NCBI RefSeq assembly: GCF_000383235.1
Contig: NZ_KB910924.1
Span: 62,001 to 126,000 of the forward strand
Length of the DNA: 64,000 nt
Direction of reading: 5' to 3'
Origin: Bacillus sp. 123MFChir2
Lineage (GTDB): Bacteria; Bacillota; Bacilli; Bacillales; Bacillaceae_G
Position numbers and translations under genes: made by a program
Shown here: piece by piece, positions 19,411 through 24,828 of the stretch
Position numbering within the stretch: the stretch's first letter is position 1
How the letters are laid out: each line of letters begins with the position of its first letter
Notes under the pieces: generated by a model
Told to the model about the DNA's origin: nothing
The model's input: only the letters and a program-made list of their open reading frames with translations
Database searches by the model: none

Positions 19411-19484
19411 TTGTGTAACTAAGCCAAATGCTGAACCACTTGCTATCAGTAACTTTATAAGACTTTCTATTTTGAGTTACACAA
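19411..19484. repeat. 10-bp perfect inverted repeat with 54-bp spacer
   Basis: TTGTGTAACT (19411-19420) and AGTTACACAA (19475-19484) are exact inverted copies, each preceded or followed by T-rich DNA. They lie in the gap downstream of spoVS. Too far apart for a terminator, they could be operator or recombination half-sites. Confidence 0.45.
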
Positions 19485-19513
19485 CACAATAAAAATGGTT
19501 AACTATAAGTAAA

Positions 19514-19541
19514 AAAAGAAAAAGACCGACTTCTATCGGCC
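19514..19541 (-). terminator. Intrinsic terminator downstream of the spoVS homologue
   Basis: On the minus strand GGCCGA pairs with TCGGTC (one G-U) and is followed by TTTTTCTTTTTTT. It lies 32 bp after the spoVS stop, making spoVS a likely single-gene transcript. Confidence 0.75.
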
Positions 19542-19572
19542 TTTTCAAATATTCTTATATTGTTGGTCTCTT

Positions 19573-19848
19573 CTAAGACCTATATTTTCTAGGACCTACA
19601 ATTAGTTTGATTGCTGTTCTTTCTTGATTATCGATTGAAACCTCTTGAAACGCTGGAATAAGAACCAAGTCAATACCACTAGGAGCTACAAATCCTCTTG
19701 CAATAGCAATGGCTTTAATCGCTTGATTTATAGCGCCAGCTCCAATCACTTGAATTTCTGCATTACCGCTTTCTCTTAATACGCCTGCAATTGCGCCTGC
19801 AACTGAATTGGGATTTGATTTTGATGATACTTTTAATATATTTTCCAT
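19573..19848 (-). CDS. spoVS: SpoVS-family sporulation regulator encoded by the prophage
   Basis: The protein has 91 aa, close to Bacillus subtilis SpoVS (86 aa). Diagnostic stretches are ILKVSSKSNPNSVAGAIAGV, VIGAGAINQAIKAIAIARGF, VAPSGIDLVLIPAF and RTAIKLIVGPR. SpoVS is an Alba-like small protein needed for coat assembly and stage V progress, and it affects septation; it probably binds nucleic acid. The gene has its own ribosome site (AGAGGAG) and terminator and a sigma-H-like promoter upstream, so it looks independent of the lytic operons. It is most likely an extra copy beside the host gene, since spoVS normally lies elsewhere in Bacillus chromosomes. Confidence 0.93.
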   Translation of the reverse strand: MENILKVSSKSNPNSVAGAIAGVLRESGNAEIQVIGAGAINQAIKAIAIARGFVAPSGIDLVLIPAFQEVSIDNQERTAIKLIVGPRKYRS

Positions 19849-19958
19849 GTAAGTTGCTCCTCTATTATTTAATCGCTTTTTTGGTTACTGACTGGAATGT
19901 AATTAACGTATCTTTAACTAATATTCATATCAAAAGCAAACAATACTATTGAATGTAT

Positions 19959-19987
19959 TTATTCGATACTTTTTATGTTGTACCTGC
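19959..19987 (-). promoter_or_regulatory. Sigma-H-like promoter upstream of spoVS
   Basis: On the minus strand GCAGGTACA (19979-19987), an 11-bp spacer and ATCGAATAA (19959-19967) approximate the sigma-H consensus RNAGGAWWW-N11-13-RNNGAATWW. The -10 matches fully and the -35 has two mismatches. B. subtilis spoVS is sigma-H controlled, which supports the reading. It is motif-based only. Confidence 0.4.
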
Positions 19988-19999
19988 CCATCTACATAA

Positions 20000-20038
20000 A
20001 TAAAAAGCGATGACTAAATCTTAAACTTAGTCATCGCT
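20000..20038 (-). terminator. Intrinsic terminator overlapping the recombinase stop
   Basis: AGCGATGACTAA (20006-20017) and TTAGTCATCGCT (20027-20038) form a perfect 12-bp stem. On the minus strand it is followed by TTTTTATTTA. The stop codon at 20014 lies inside the hairpin. It ends the arpU-recombinase transcript before the spoVS promoter. Confidence 0.85.
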
Positions 20039-20556
20039 CTATCCATTGCATCTTGGTTTACCCCTATATATCTAAGTGTTACTTTTTCTGATGAATGATT
20101 AAATATCTCCATAAGCAACGCTATATTCTTTGTCTGCATGTACATATGATATCCGAATGTCTTACGTAATGTATGTGTACCAATCTCATCTAAGCCAAAC
20201 TCTGCTGCTGTACTACTAAGTATCTTATATGCCATGCTGCGACCAATAGGCCTGTTACTACCTTGTCTGCTCTTAATTAAGTACTCATGATCTTCTCTCT
20301 CTTCAATGAACCATTTCAACTCTCTTCTTAATGCTGCAGTAATTTGAATACGTTTCTGCTTACCTGTTTTCATTTCACGCATTGAGATGTGGCTTCCTTT
20401 TAAGTCACCAATCTTTAACTTCAAAATATCACTAATGCGTAATCCAGTGTTAACACCCACAACAAACAGGATATAATTACGTTCACTCTTCTCTTTCAAA
20501 TATTCTTTTATTTGCTGTATTTTCTCTGGATCACGGATAGGCTGAACAAAGTTCAT
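20014..20556 (-). CDS. Small tyrosine recombinase/phage integrase family protein
   Basis: The protein has 180 aa, essentially the catalytic domain alone. It shows the first Arg in NTGLRISDIL, Lys in GKQKR, the H-x-x-R box (THTLRKTFG), the second His (FNHSSEKVTLRYIG) and Tyr in the same segment. It lacks the N-terminal core-binding domain of full integrases (usually over 350 aa). It is translationally coupled to arpU (TAATG). In B. cereus phages this gene sits at the end of the middle operon, not at the att site, so it is probably not the integrase; it could act on multimer resolution or late regulation. Confidence 0.85.
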   Translation of the reverse strand: MNFVQPIRDPEKIQQIKEYLKEKSERNYILFVVGVNTGLRISDILKLKIGDLKGSHISMREMKTGKQKRIQITAALRRELKWFIEEREDHEYLIKSRQGSNRPIGRSMAYKILSSTAAEFGLDEIGTHTLRKTFGYHMYMQTKNIALLMEIFNHSSEKVTLRYIGVNQDAMDRAMTKFKI

Positions 20557-21020
20557 TACTCGCCACCTACCTGTTCCTCTTGCTCGTAAACTTCTAACCT
20601 AAGAGCAAAAGCAAGTTTATAAAAAGCATTAGATTTATTTCGTCTATATGTCCGTTCACTCATTCCAATCTCGTTATAAACCATATAATCAAAGATTTCT
20701 TCATCTTCCAAGTAACGTTTTACAATTATGTCTCGTTGATTCTTGCTAAAACGACTTAATGCCTTATCCACTTGAAAAGATAGGCGTTGTAGTCTCTCTT
20801 CTCGCTTACTTAATTCTACATTTTCAAGAGCAACATCTTCAGCTGGATTACCCACCACGTTTGTTGGACCGTGATATCTAACTTCACAAGAAGCTGTCAC
20901 TTTCATTTCATTTCTAATCATGCCGAATTGTCTATAAATGCGAATACTTTCAAGAACTGTTTCTATGCGATCTTGTGTAGCCTTACGATCAATTTTCGGT
21001 AAGAATGTCAATTGTTCCAT
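20556..21020 (-). CDS. ArpU-family late transcription regulator
   Basis: The protein has 154 aa, with sigma-factor-like helices: RFSKNQRDIIVKRYLEDEE followed by the HTH-like IGMSERTYRRNKSNAFYKLA. This matches the ArpU/RinA group of phage activators that switch on the packaging and structural operon. It lies just upstream of the late genes, behind a large terminator hairpin. The start ATG at 21020 is preceded by AAGGAGTG. Confidence 0.85.
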   Translation of the reverse strand: MEQLTFLPKIDRKATQDRIETVLESIRIYRQFGMIRNEMKVTASCEVRYHGPTNVVGNPAEDVALENVELSKREERLQRLSFQVDKALSRFSKNQRDIIVKRYLEDEEIFDYMVYNEIGMSERTYRRNKSNAFYKLAFALRLEVYEQEEQVGGE

Positions 21021-21049
21021 ATATAAAACACTCCTTGTCTATTTGATAA

Positions 21050-21111
21050 CAAAAAAACGGACACCAAACTACAGAGCAGTAATGCTAATGCTCTTTATAG
21101 TTTGATGTCCG
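21050..21111 (-). terminator. Large terminator/attenuator hairpin upstream of arpU
   Basis: CGGACACCAAACTA (21058-21071) pairs with TAGTTTGATGTCCG (21098-21111) over 13 of 14 positions, and an inner 6-bp stem AGAGCA/TGCTCT sits in the loop. On the minus strand a run of seven T follows directly. It stands between the upstream small genes and arpU, so arpU expression would need its own promoter or readthrough. Confidence 0.8.
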
Positions 21112-21233
21112 CTGGTTCTTCCAGTAGGACTAAATATTTAATTTTTCATTATTATACCATTCATAATAACAAATGTTGAATACCACTTACACTAAATAGC
21201 TGTCATAATGCTATTTCCTTTTGTTTCAAAGGA

Positions 21234-21398
21234 TTATTTGGTTACAAAACGTTCTGCAAACCTTAACCGCTGCAATATATATGGATCGTTTTCGTTTCCA
21301 CCAGTTGCCAGCCAATCACCTACACGTTGATTAATATCTTGCAATACTGGCAATGGTAACTGTGATGCAATCTTATTTATCTGCTCTAGGTATGTCAT
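21234..21398 (-). CDS. Small phage protein, 54 aa (MTYLEQINKIAS...)
   Basis: A ribosome site GGAGGAAGA precedes the ATG at 21398, so this start is preferred over 21425. The sequence is helical and ends LQRLRFAERFVTK. It resembles small conserved hypothetical proteins common next to arpU in B. cereus phages. It overlaps the stop of the preceding gene (ATGA). The function is unknown. Confidence 0.6.
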   Translation of the reverse strand: MTYLEQINKIASQLPLPVLQDINQRVGDWLATGGNENDPYILQRLRFAERFVTK

Positions 21399-21589
21399 TC
21401 TTCTTCCTCCCTGTAACCTTGCCAACTGTCTTCTTCTAATCTAAAAGCTTTTGTTTTTAACCATCTATTACGCATGTTGTTCATCCGAACTGCCGAGTCT
21501 TCATATTTCATGAGTCGCGCAGAAATGATCGTGCATGTTAATCCAATCAGAAAGAAAATATCTGCAATAAATATTTCGATTTCCCTCAT
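21395..21589 (-). CDS. Small membrane-anchored phage protein, 64 aa
   Basis: It starts after GGAGGGATGAGGA. The N terminus MREIEIFIADIFFLIGLTCT is one predicted membrane helix (about 5-24), followed by a charged cytoplasmic tail ending EDSWQGYREEEE. It is coupled to the following gene by a 4-bp overlap. The role is unknown. Confidence 0.55.
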   Translation of the reverse strand: MREIEIFIADIFFLIGLTCTIISARLMKYEDSAVRMNNMRNRWLKTKAFRLEEDSWQGYREEEE

Positions 21590-21601
21590 TCCTCATCCCT
21601 C

Positions 21602-21720
21602 CGCATATTATTTCTAAATCTGCGTATACTATAACTGGCTACTCATAGCTGTACTCCATTTGTAGTTCTATTCTTCTCTCCCTTGAGGAGGAGCAGTTAG
21701 CTTTTGCTGACTGCTTTTTT
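21602..21720 (+). ncRNA. Array unit 1: sigma-G-like promoter plus short terminated RNA
   Basis: The promoter CGCATA (21602-21607), 17 bp, TATACTA (21625-21631) is a weaker version of the array consensus. The RNA would run from about 21638 to 21720 (about 80 nt). The terminator is AGCAGTTAGC/GCTGACTGCT with a 4-nt loop at 21692-21720. A pyrimidine tract CTTCTCTCCC precedes it. Confidence 0.5.
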
Positions 21721-21833
21721 CGTATAATATTTCACCATTTGCACATACTACAGTTAGGCCATCTCATGTTCTTGCATCCTAGGCCTGTTTCCCTCTCCAA
21801 GGGTGAGCAGTTAGTTTTTGCTAGCTGCTCTTT
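21721..21833 (+). ncRNA. Array unit 2: sigma-G-like promoter plus short terminated RNA
   Basis: The promoter is CGTATA (21721-21726), 17 bp, CATACTA (21744-21750). The predicted RNA spans about 21757-21833 (77 nt). The terminator is GAGCAGTTAG/CTAGCTGCTC at 21805-21830 followed by TTT. A TTCCCTCTCC tract lies just before the stem. Confidence 0.6.
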
Positions 21834-21870
21834 AAGTTAAATTAGAACAAGTTTTTTCAGTTTCCCTGCA

Positions 21871-21970
21871 ACTTTACAAACATAAAACATATATTATATT
21901 GAGGGTCACTCGTATCCTTTATATAGCACCTTTCTTAAAAGAGCACTTATAAAACGGTGCTCTTTATTTA
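21871..21970 (+). ncRNA. Array unit 3: sigma-K-like promoter plus short terminated RNA
   Basis: AC (21871-21872), 15 bp, CATATATTA (21888-21896) fits the sigma-K -10 CATANNNTA, with a spacer one base shorter than usual. The RNA runs from about 21903 to 21966. The terminator is GAGCAC/GTGCTC (21941-21946, 21957-21962) with a T-rich tail. A CAGTTTCCC block upstream (about 21858-21866) is shared with unit 8. Confidence 0.5.
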
Positions 21971-21977
21971 TTTTCCC

Positions 21978-22101
21978 TGTATAACATTTCAAATTTTGCA
22001 CATACTACAAACTGGTAGTAAAACTCCTTTTATTTTTGATGAGATATAAACGTTCTAGTTCCTTCATGGGCAAGCAGTTAGCGAATGCTAGCTGCTCTTT
22101 T
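21978..22101 (+). ncRNA. Array unit 4: sigma-G promoter plus short terminated RNA
   Basis: TGTATA (21978-21983), 17 bp, CATACTA (22001-22007) is a full sigma-G-type match. The RNA spans about 22014-22101 (88 nt). The terminator is AGCAGTTAGC, loop GAAT, GCTAGCTGCT at 22073-22096, then CTTTT. Confidence 0.65.
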
Positions 22102-22125
22102 CTATCTCAACGTTTTTCCCTTTTC

Positions 22126-22230
22126 CGTATAACATTTCAACATCTGTACATACTACAGTTAGGCTACCCCATAGCCATTCTTGGATCCTCTCTTCTGAAA
22201 AGCAGTTAGCTTTTGCTGACTGCTTTTTTT
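22126..22230 (+). ncRNA. Array unit 5: sigma-G-like promoter plus short terminated RNA
   Basis: CGTATA (22126-22131), 17 bp, CATACTA (22149-22155). The RNA spans about 22162-22230 (69 nt). It contains TCCTCT (22186-22191), complementary to Shine-Dalgarno cores. The terminator is AGCAGTTAGC/GCTGACTGCT at 22201-22224 with seven T. Confidence 0.65.
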
Positions 22231-22345
22231 CGTATAATATTTCACCATTTGCACATACTACAGATAAGCTGTTTTAGCAGCTTAGTCCAGTATTCTTTCT
22301 TTTAACTCTTTTTAGGGAGCAGTTAGTTTTTACTAGCTGTTCTTT
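22231..22345 (+). ncRNA. Array unit 6: sigma-G-like promoter plus short terminated RNA
   Basis: CGTATA (22231-22236), 17 bp, CATACTA (22254-22260), starting at the last base of the previous T-run. The RNA spans about 22267-22345. The terminator GAGCAGTTAG/CTAGCTGTTC at 22317-22342 contains G-U pairs. It is closely related to unit 16 (24554-24669). Confidence 0.6.
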
Positions 22346-22363
22346 AAGTAAGATTGATTTGTC

Positions 22364-22451
22364 ACTTTTATACAGAACAAGAATATATTATATCAAGTCA
22401 TGTACCTTATACTTTCTTACTCCAAATACACCCTATATAGGGTGCTCTTTT
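22364..22451 (+). ncRNA. Array unit 7: sigma-K-like promoter plus short terminated RNA
   Basis: AC (22364-22365), 16 bp, AATATATTA (22382-22390), with one mismatch to CATANNNTA. The RNA would be only about 55 nt. The terminator is the palindrome CACCCTATATAGGGTG (22429-22444) followed by CTCTTTTT. Confidence 0.45.
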
Positions 22452-22489
22452 TACTTTCAAATTGGACAAGTTTTTTTCAGTTTCCCAAC

Positions 22490-22621
22490 ACCTTTAAAAA
22501 AGAAAAACATATGTTATATTAAACCTTGATAAAGTGAATAAATTTTCACACCTTCTGGTTTACCCATAGCACTCTTCTGCAAAAAAGGGCACTTGTAAAA
22601 TAGTGCTCTTTATTTATTTTT
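22490..22621 (+). ncRNA. Array unit 8: sigma-K promoter plus short terminated RNA
   Basis: AC (22490-22491), 16 bp, CATATGTTA (22508-22516) is a full sigma-K-type match. The RNA spans about 22523-22615. The terminator GGGCACT/AGTGCTC (22587-22593, 22602-22608) with a T-rich tail is nearly identical to that of unit 17. Confidence 0.55.
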
Positions 22622-22623
22622 CC

Positions 22624-22736
22624 TGTATAGCATTTCAGATTTTGCACATACTACTTATAAGCCTTCCCTTGGGCGATAGCTATACTTGAATCCTCTTTTC
22701 AAAAGGGCAGCTAGCTTTTGCTGGTTGCTCTTTTAT
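22624..22736 (+). ncRNA. Array unit 9: sigma-G promoter plus short terminated RNA
   Basis: TGTATA (22624-22629), 17 bp, CATACTA (22647-22653). The RNA spans about 22660-22736 and contains TCCTCT (22691-22696). The terminator is an 11-bp stem GGGCAGCTAGC/GCTGGTTGCTC (22705-22730) followed by TTTT. Confidence 0.62.
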
Positions 22737-22761
22737 TCATTTTCAATTGGACACATTTACC

Positions 22762-22862
22762 AATATTATTTCTATAAAATTCATGTTATTGTAATTTAGT
22801 CTAGTACGTTGTTACTTGACAAAATACCTTTTGAGGCCCTGTGATAAACAGGGCTTCTTTTA
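22762..22862 (+). ncRNA. Array unit 10: sigma-E-like element plus short terminated RNA
   Basis: AATATT (22762-22767), 14 bp, CATGTTAT (22782-22789) has the sigma-E spacing and -35 but an imperfect -10. The same arrangement, embedded in a conserved CATTTACCAATATTATTT block, recurs in unit 18. The terminator is GCCCTG/CAGGGC at 22836-22854 with a T-rich tail. Confidence 0.4.
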
Positions 22863-22925
22863 TACAAAATGAAATTTTTATCATAAAACAAACCTTGAAT
22901 GTTTATATCACTTTTAGACATCCTA
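22859..22925 (+). promoter_or_regulatory. Candidate sporulation promoters of the 51-aa gene
   Basis: Two overlapping solutions exist. AC (22864-22865), 16 bp, CATAAAACA (22882-22890) resembles sigma-K with one mismatch and gives a leader of about 50 nt. TGAATG (22896-22901), 17 bp, CATCCTA (22919-22925) fits the sigma-G pattern but would start transcription at the ribosome site itself, which makes it less likely. Confidence 0.4.
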
Positions 22926-22944
22926 AAAATAGGAGGTGATATAT

Positions 22945-23100
22945 ATGAATAACTCTAAAAAAGAAAAAAATGATGTGACAAATAATAATGTGCTTGGTCT
23001 TGATTTAGATGAACAGGCTATGAACGGATTATACGGAATGCCTGAAACTGATATCGAGGACAAAGATCACCGTAAAAAAAGTAATTCACAAAATATCTAA
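22945..23100 (+). CDS. Small hydrophilic protein, 51 aa, inside the sporulation-type array
   Basis: A perfect ribosome site (AGGAGGTGAT, 22931-22940) precedes the ATG at 22945. The product begins MNNSKKEKNDVTNNNVLGLD and ends KKSNSQNI. It is polar, Asn/Asp/Lys-rich, with a short central segment LDEQAMNGLYGMPETD and no membrane helix. No family was recognised. It lies between array units and ends before an array-type terminator. It may be a small spore protein; a recombination directionality factor for the serine integrase is a speculative alternative, as those are often small and, in sporulation elements, mother-cell expressed. Confidence 0.7.
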   Translation: MNNSKKEKNDVTNNNVLGLDLDEQAMNGLYGMPETDIEDKDHRKKSNSQNI

Positions 23101-23152
23101 TACATATCAGATATCACATAAATACTCCCCCTTAAGTCCATTCTCTAACGGT

Positions 23153-23184
23153 GAGCGGTTAGCTTTTGCTAGCTGCTCTTTTAT
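23153..23184 (+). terminator. Array-type terminator after the 51-aa gene
   Basis: GAGCGGTTAGC pairs with GCTAGCTGCTC (11 bp with two G-U) around a TTTT loop (23153-23178), followed by TTTT. It belongs to the same family as the terminators of the small RNA units. Confidence 0.75.
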
Positions 23185-23211
23185 TAAGAAAACATGACCT
23201 TTAATATTTCT

Positions 23212-23357
23212 TACATATTTTCTAGAGGGAATACACATTTTACCTATATGTCGTTCGAACTAGCGGCTTACTCTTCTTTCAATGACTAAACCATTTATCT
23301 AATGAGAAACCTATTGAGCCTACAGGCAGGCAAGGAATCTTTGCCTGCTATTTTTTT
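23212..23357 (+). ncRNA. Array unit 13: weak sigma-G-like element plus terminated RNA
   Basis: TACATA (23212-23217), 18 bp, CATTTTA (23236-23242) matches the consensus only partly. The RNA would be about 108 nt. The terminator is GCAGGCAA/TTGCCTGC (23326-23333, 23341-23348) followed by a run of seven T from 23351. Confidence 0.4.
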
Positions 23358-23487
23358 GTATATTTTTTTTTGATTTGAATCATACTATTCATGAATCAGT
23401 TTACCAATACGAGTCATTTGAGCACTTTGAAAATCTTACTAAGTTATTCTACTCCTCACAGGACAAGCAATTTAGCTTGTCCTGTTT
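23357..23487 (+). ncRNA. Array unit 14: sigma-G promoter plus terminated RNA
   Basis: TGTATA (23357-23362), 18 bp of mostly T, CATACTA (23381-23387) is a full match placed directly in the T-run of the previous terminator. The RNA spans about 23394-23487. It ends in the stem AGGACAAGC/GCTTGTCCT (23460-23468, 23475-23483), but the T-tract is short (TGTTT). Confidence 0.55.
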
Positions 23488-23542
23488 GCAATTAAAGTTA
23501 TAGTTTTCATTTTCCTATTCTCTATATTTAAAATTTATTTTT

Positions 23543-23573
23543 TGTATTAAAAACAAAGGTTTGCAACATTATA
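23543..23573 (+). promoter_or_regulatory. Candidate sigma-G-like promoter of the Gln-rich protein gene
   Basis: TGTATT (23543-23548), 18 bp, CATTATA (23567-23573) has one mismatch in the -35 and matches the -10 pattern CATNNTA. It would give a leader of about 39 nt containing AAAAGGAGG. Confidence 0.4.
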
Positions 23574-23618
23574 AAAATGTTCCTCACTAATATGTGAGTA
23601 CAAAAGGAGGATTTTAAA

Positions 23619-24128
23619 ATGGATAAACGAACAGAGAAACAAGTTGAAGCCGTGGCACGTAAAGCTGCTGATTTGGAAGTTTCACAAGAATTAACTAGCC
23701 TTAAAAATCAAATTCAACAGTTGCAACATTCTTTATCTCAAGCATCTCAGGGGCAACAACAAGGGCAGCAACCACAGCAAGGATTACAACAGGCTAATCA
23801 ACTAATGCAACAACTTCAACAATTTAGTCAACAATCTCAACAACAAATGCAACAAGCTGACCAACAATTACAGCAAACTATTCAACAAGCTATTCAAACA
23901 CTAAATCAAGGATTACAGTATCTACAGGCTAATCAAACACTAAGCCAAGTAAATCAAGCTATTTCTCAGGCTCAATCACAAGTAGGTGGCCAACAAGGAC
24001 AGCAGATGGGCAACCAGCAAATGAGCGGCCAACAAGGACAGCAAATGAGCAACCAGCAAATGAACGGCCAACAAGGACAGCAAATGGGCAACCAGCAAAT
24101 GAACGACACTCAACAACAATTTCATTAA
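23619..24128 (+). CDS. Gln-rich repeat protein, 169 aa, of unknown function
   Basis: A strong ribosome site (AAAAGGAGG) precedes the ATG. Residues 1-35 are charged and helical (MDKRTEKQVEAVARKAADLE); residues 36-120 are Gln-rich amphipathic helix (LQQANQLMQQLQQFSQQ); the C end carries three 13-residue repeats of the type GQQGQQMGNQQMN. There is no signal peptide and no membrane segment. It is the largest protein in the sporulation-type array. Gln-rich repeats are common in Bacillus spore coat and exosporium proteins, but I do not recognise this family. An antisense 98-codon frame over its end is a shadow. Confidence 0.75.
   Translation: MDKRTEKQVEAVARKAADLEVSQELTSLKNQIQQLQHSLSQASQGQQQGQQPQQGLQQANQLMQQLQQFSQQSQQQMQQADQQLQQTIQQAIQTLNQGLQYLQANQTLSQVNQAISQAQSQVGGQQGQQMGNQQMSGQQGQQMSNQQMNGQQGQQMGNQQMNDTQQQFH
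23988..24104 (+). repeat. Three tandem 39-bp coding repeats
   Basis: Copies at 23988-24026, 24027-24065 and 24066-24104 differ at only a few bases and each encodes 13 residues of the GQQGQQMxNQQMx type. Near-identity implies recent expansion, and copy number probably varies between strains. Confidence 0.9.
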
Positions 24129-24249
24129 AACTTGTTCTAGCAAAACAAGAAGCTGTAAAATTTCTATATCTTATATAACAGTGAGCAAAATTCAATTCCT
24201 TTTTGTTAGCTACTCCTAAAACGAAGCAAGAACATAAGAATTCTTTGGG

Positions 24250-24276
24250 GAGCACTTAAATAAGTGCTCTTTTTTA
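24250..24276 (+). terminator. Intrinsic terminator after the Gln-rich protein gene
   Basis: GAGCACTT (24250-24257) and AAGTGCTC (24262-24269) form a perfect stem followed by six T. It is related to the GGGCACTT terminators of units 8 and 17. Confidence 0.8.
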
Positions 24277-24431
24277 TATAAAGACTTTATACAACATGGT
24301 ATTTTCGTTCGAATTTCTTATTTGGCATTTTATCTATTAATGAGATAATCAAATATATTCTTATCTACTTTCTCCTCTTTATGCTCTTAAGGGTTTTCGT
24401 CTCGGCGTATATTTCATTATGGAGATTCTCA

Positions 24432-24553
24432 TGTATAACATTTCAAATTTTGCATATGCTACAAACAGGCAACTCCATGTATTACATATTTGTTGATCTA
24501 TCTGTCCTCTCCCCTCGAGGATGAGCAGTTAGCCTTTGCTGACTGCTTTTTTT
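24432..24553 (+). ncRNA. Array unit 15: sigma-G-like promoter plus terminated RNA
   Basis: TGTATA (24432-24437), 17 bp, TATGCTA (24455-24461); the spacer is nearly identical to unit 4, but the -10 has two changes. The RNA spans about 24468-24553 and contains TCCTCT (24505-24510). The terminator is AGCAGTTAGC/GCTGACTGCT (24524-24547) plus seven T. Confidence 0.52.
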
Positions 24554-24669
24554 CGTATAATATTTCACCATCTGCACATACTACAGATAAGCTATTTTAA
24601 CAGCTTAATTCAGTTTTCTTTCTCTTAACCCTTTTTAGAGAGCAGTTAGTTTTTGCTAGCTGCTCTTTA
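24554..24669 (+). ncRNA. Array unit 16: sigma-G-like promoter plus terminated RNA
   Basis: CGTATA (24554-24559), 17 bp, CATACTA (24577-24583). The RNA spans about 24590-24668 and is a near copy of unit 6. The terminator is GAGCAGTTAG/CTAGCTGCTC (24640-24665) followed by TTT. Confidence 0.6.
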
Positions 24670-24686
24670 GTTTGAAATTCACTTAC

Positions 24687-24808
24687 ACATTTAAGAAACA
24701 AAAACATATATTATATTAAATGTTGGTCAAATGGATAACTCTCCACGCCTTATTGTTTTCCCATAGCATCCTTCTCCAAAAAGGGCACTTGTAAAATAGT
24801 GCTCTTTT
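24687..24808 (+). ncRNA. Array unit 17: sigma-K promoter plus terminated RNA
   Basis: AC (24687-24688), 16 bp, CATATATTA (24705-24713) is a full sigma-K-type match. The RNA spans about 24720-24808 and shares its 3' half with unit 8 (CCCATAGCA, then CCTTCT and the GGGCACT/AGTGCTC stem at 24783-24804). Confidence 0.57.
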
Positions 24809-24828
24809 CCTATTTACATACATTTACC

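Noticed and set aside
20014-20556. The tyrosine recombinase as the prophage integrase
   Set aside because: It is too short, lies in the middle of the element and is coupled to arpU. The large serine recombinase at the dpaB junction fits the role.
23959-24255. 98-codon minus-strand frame opposite the Gln-rich gene
   Set aside because: Its repeats only mirror the 39-bp repeats of the sense gene, and it has no ribosome site.
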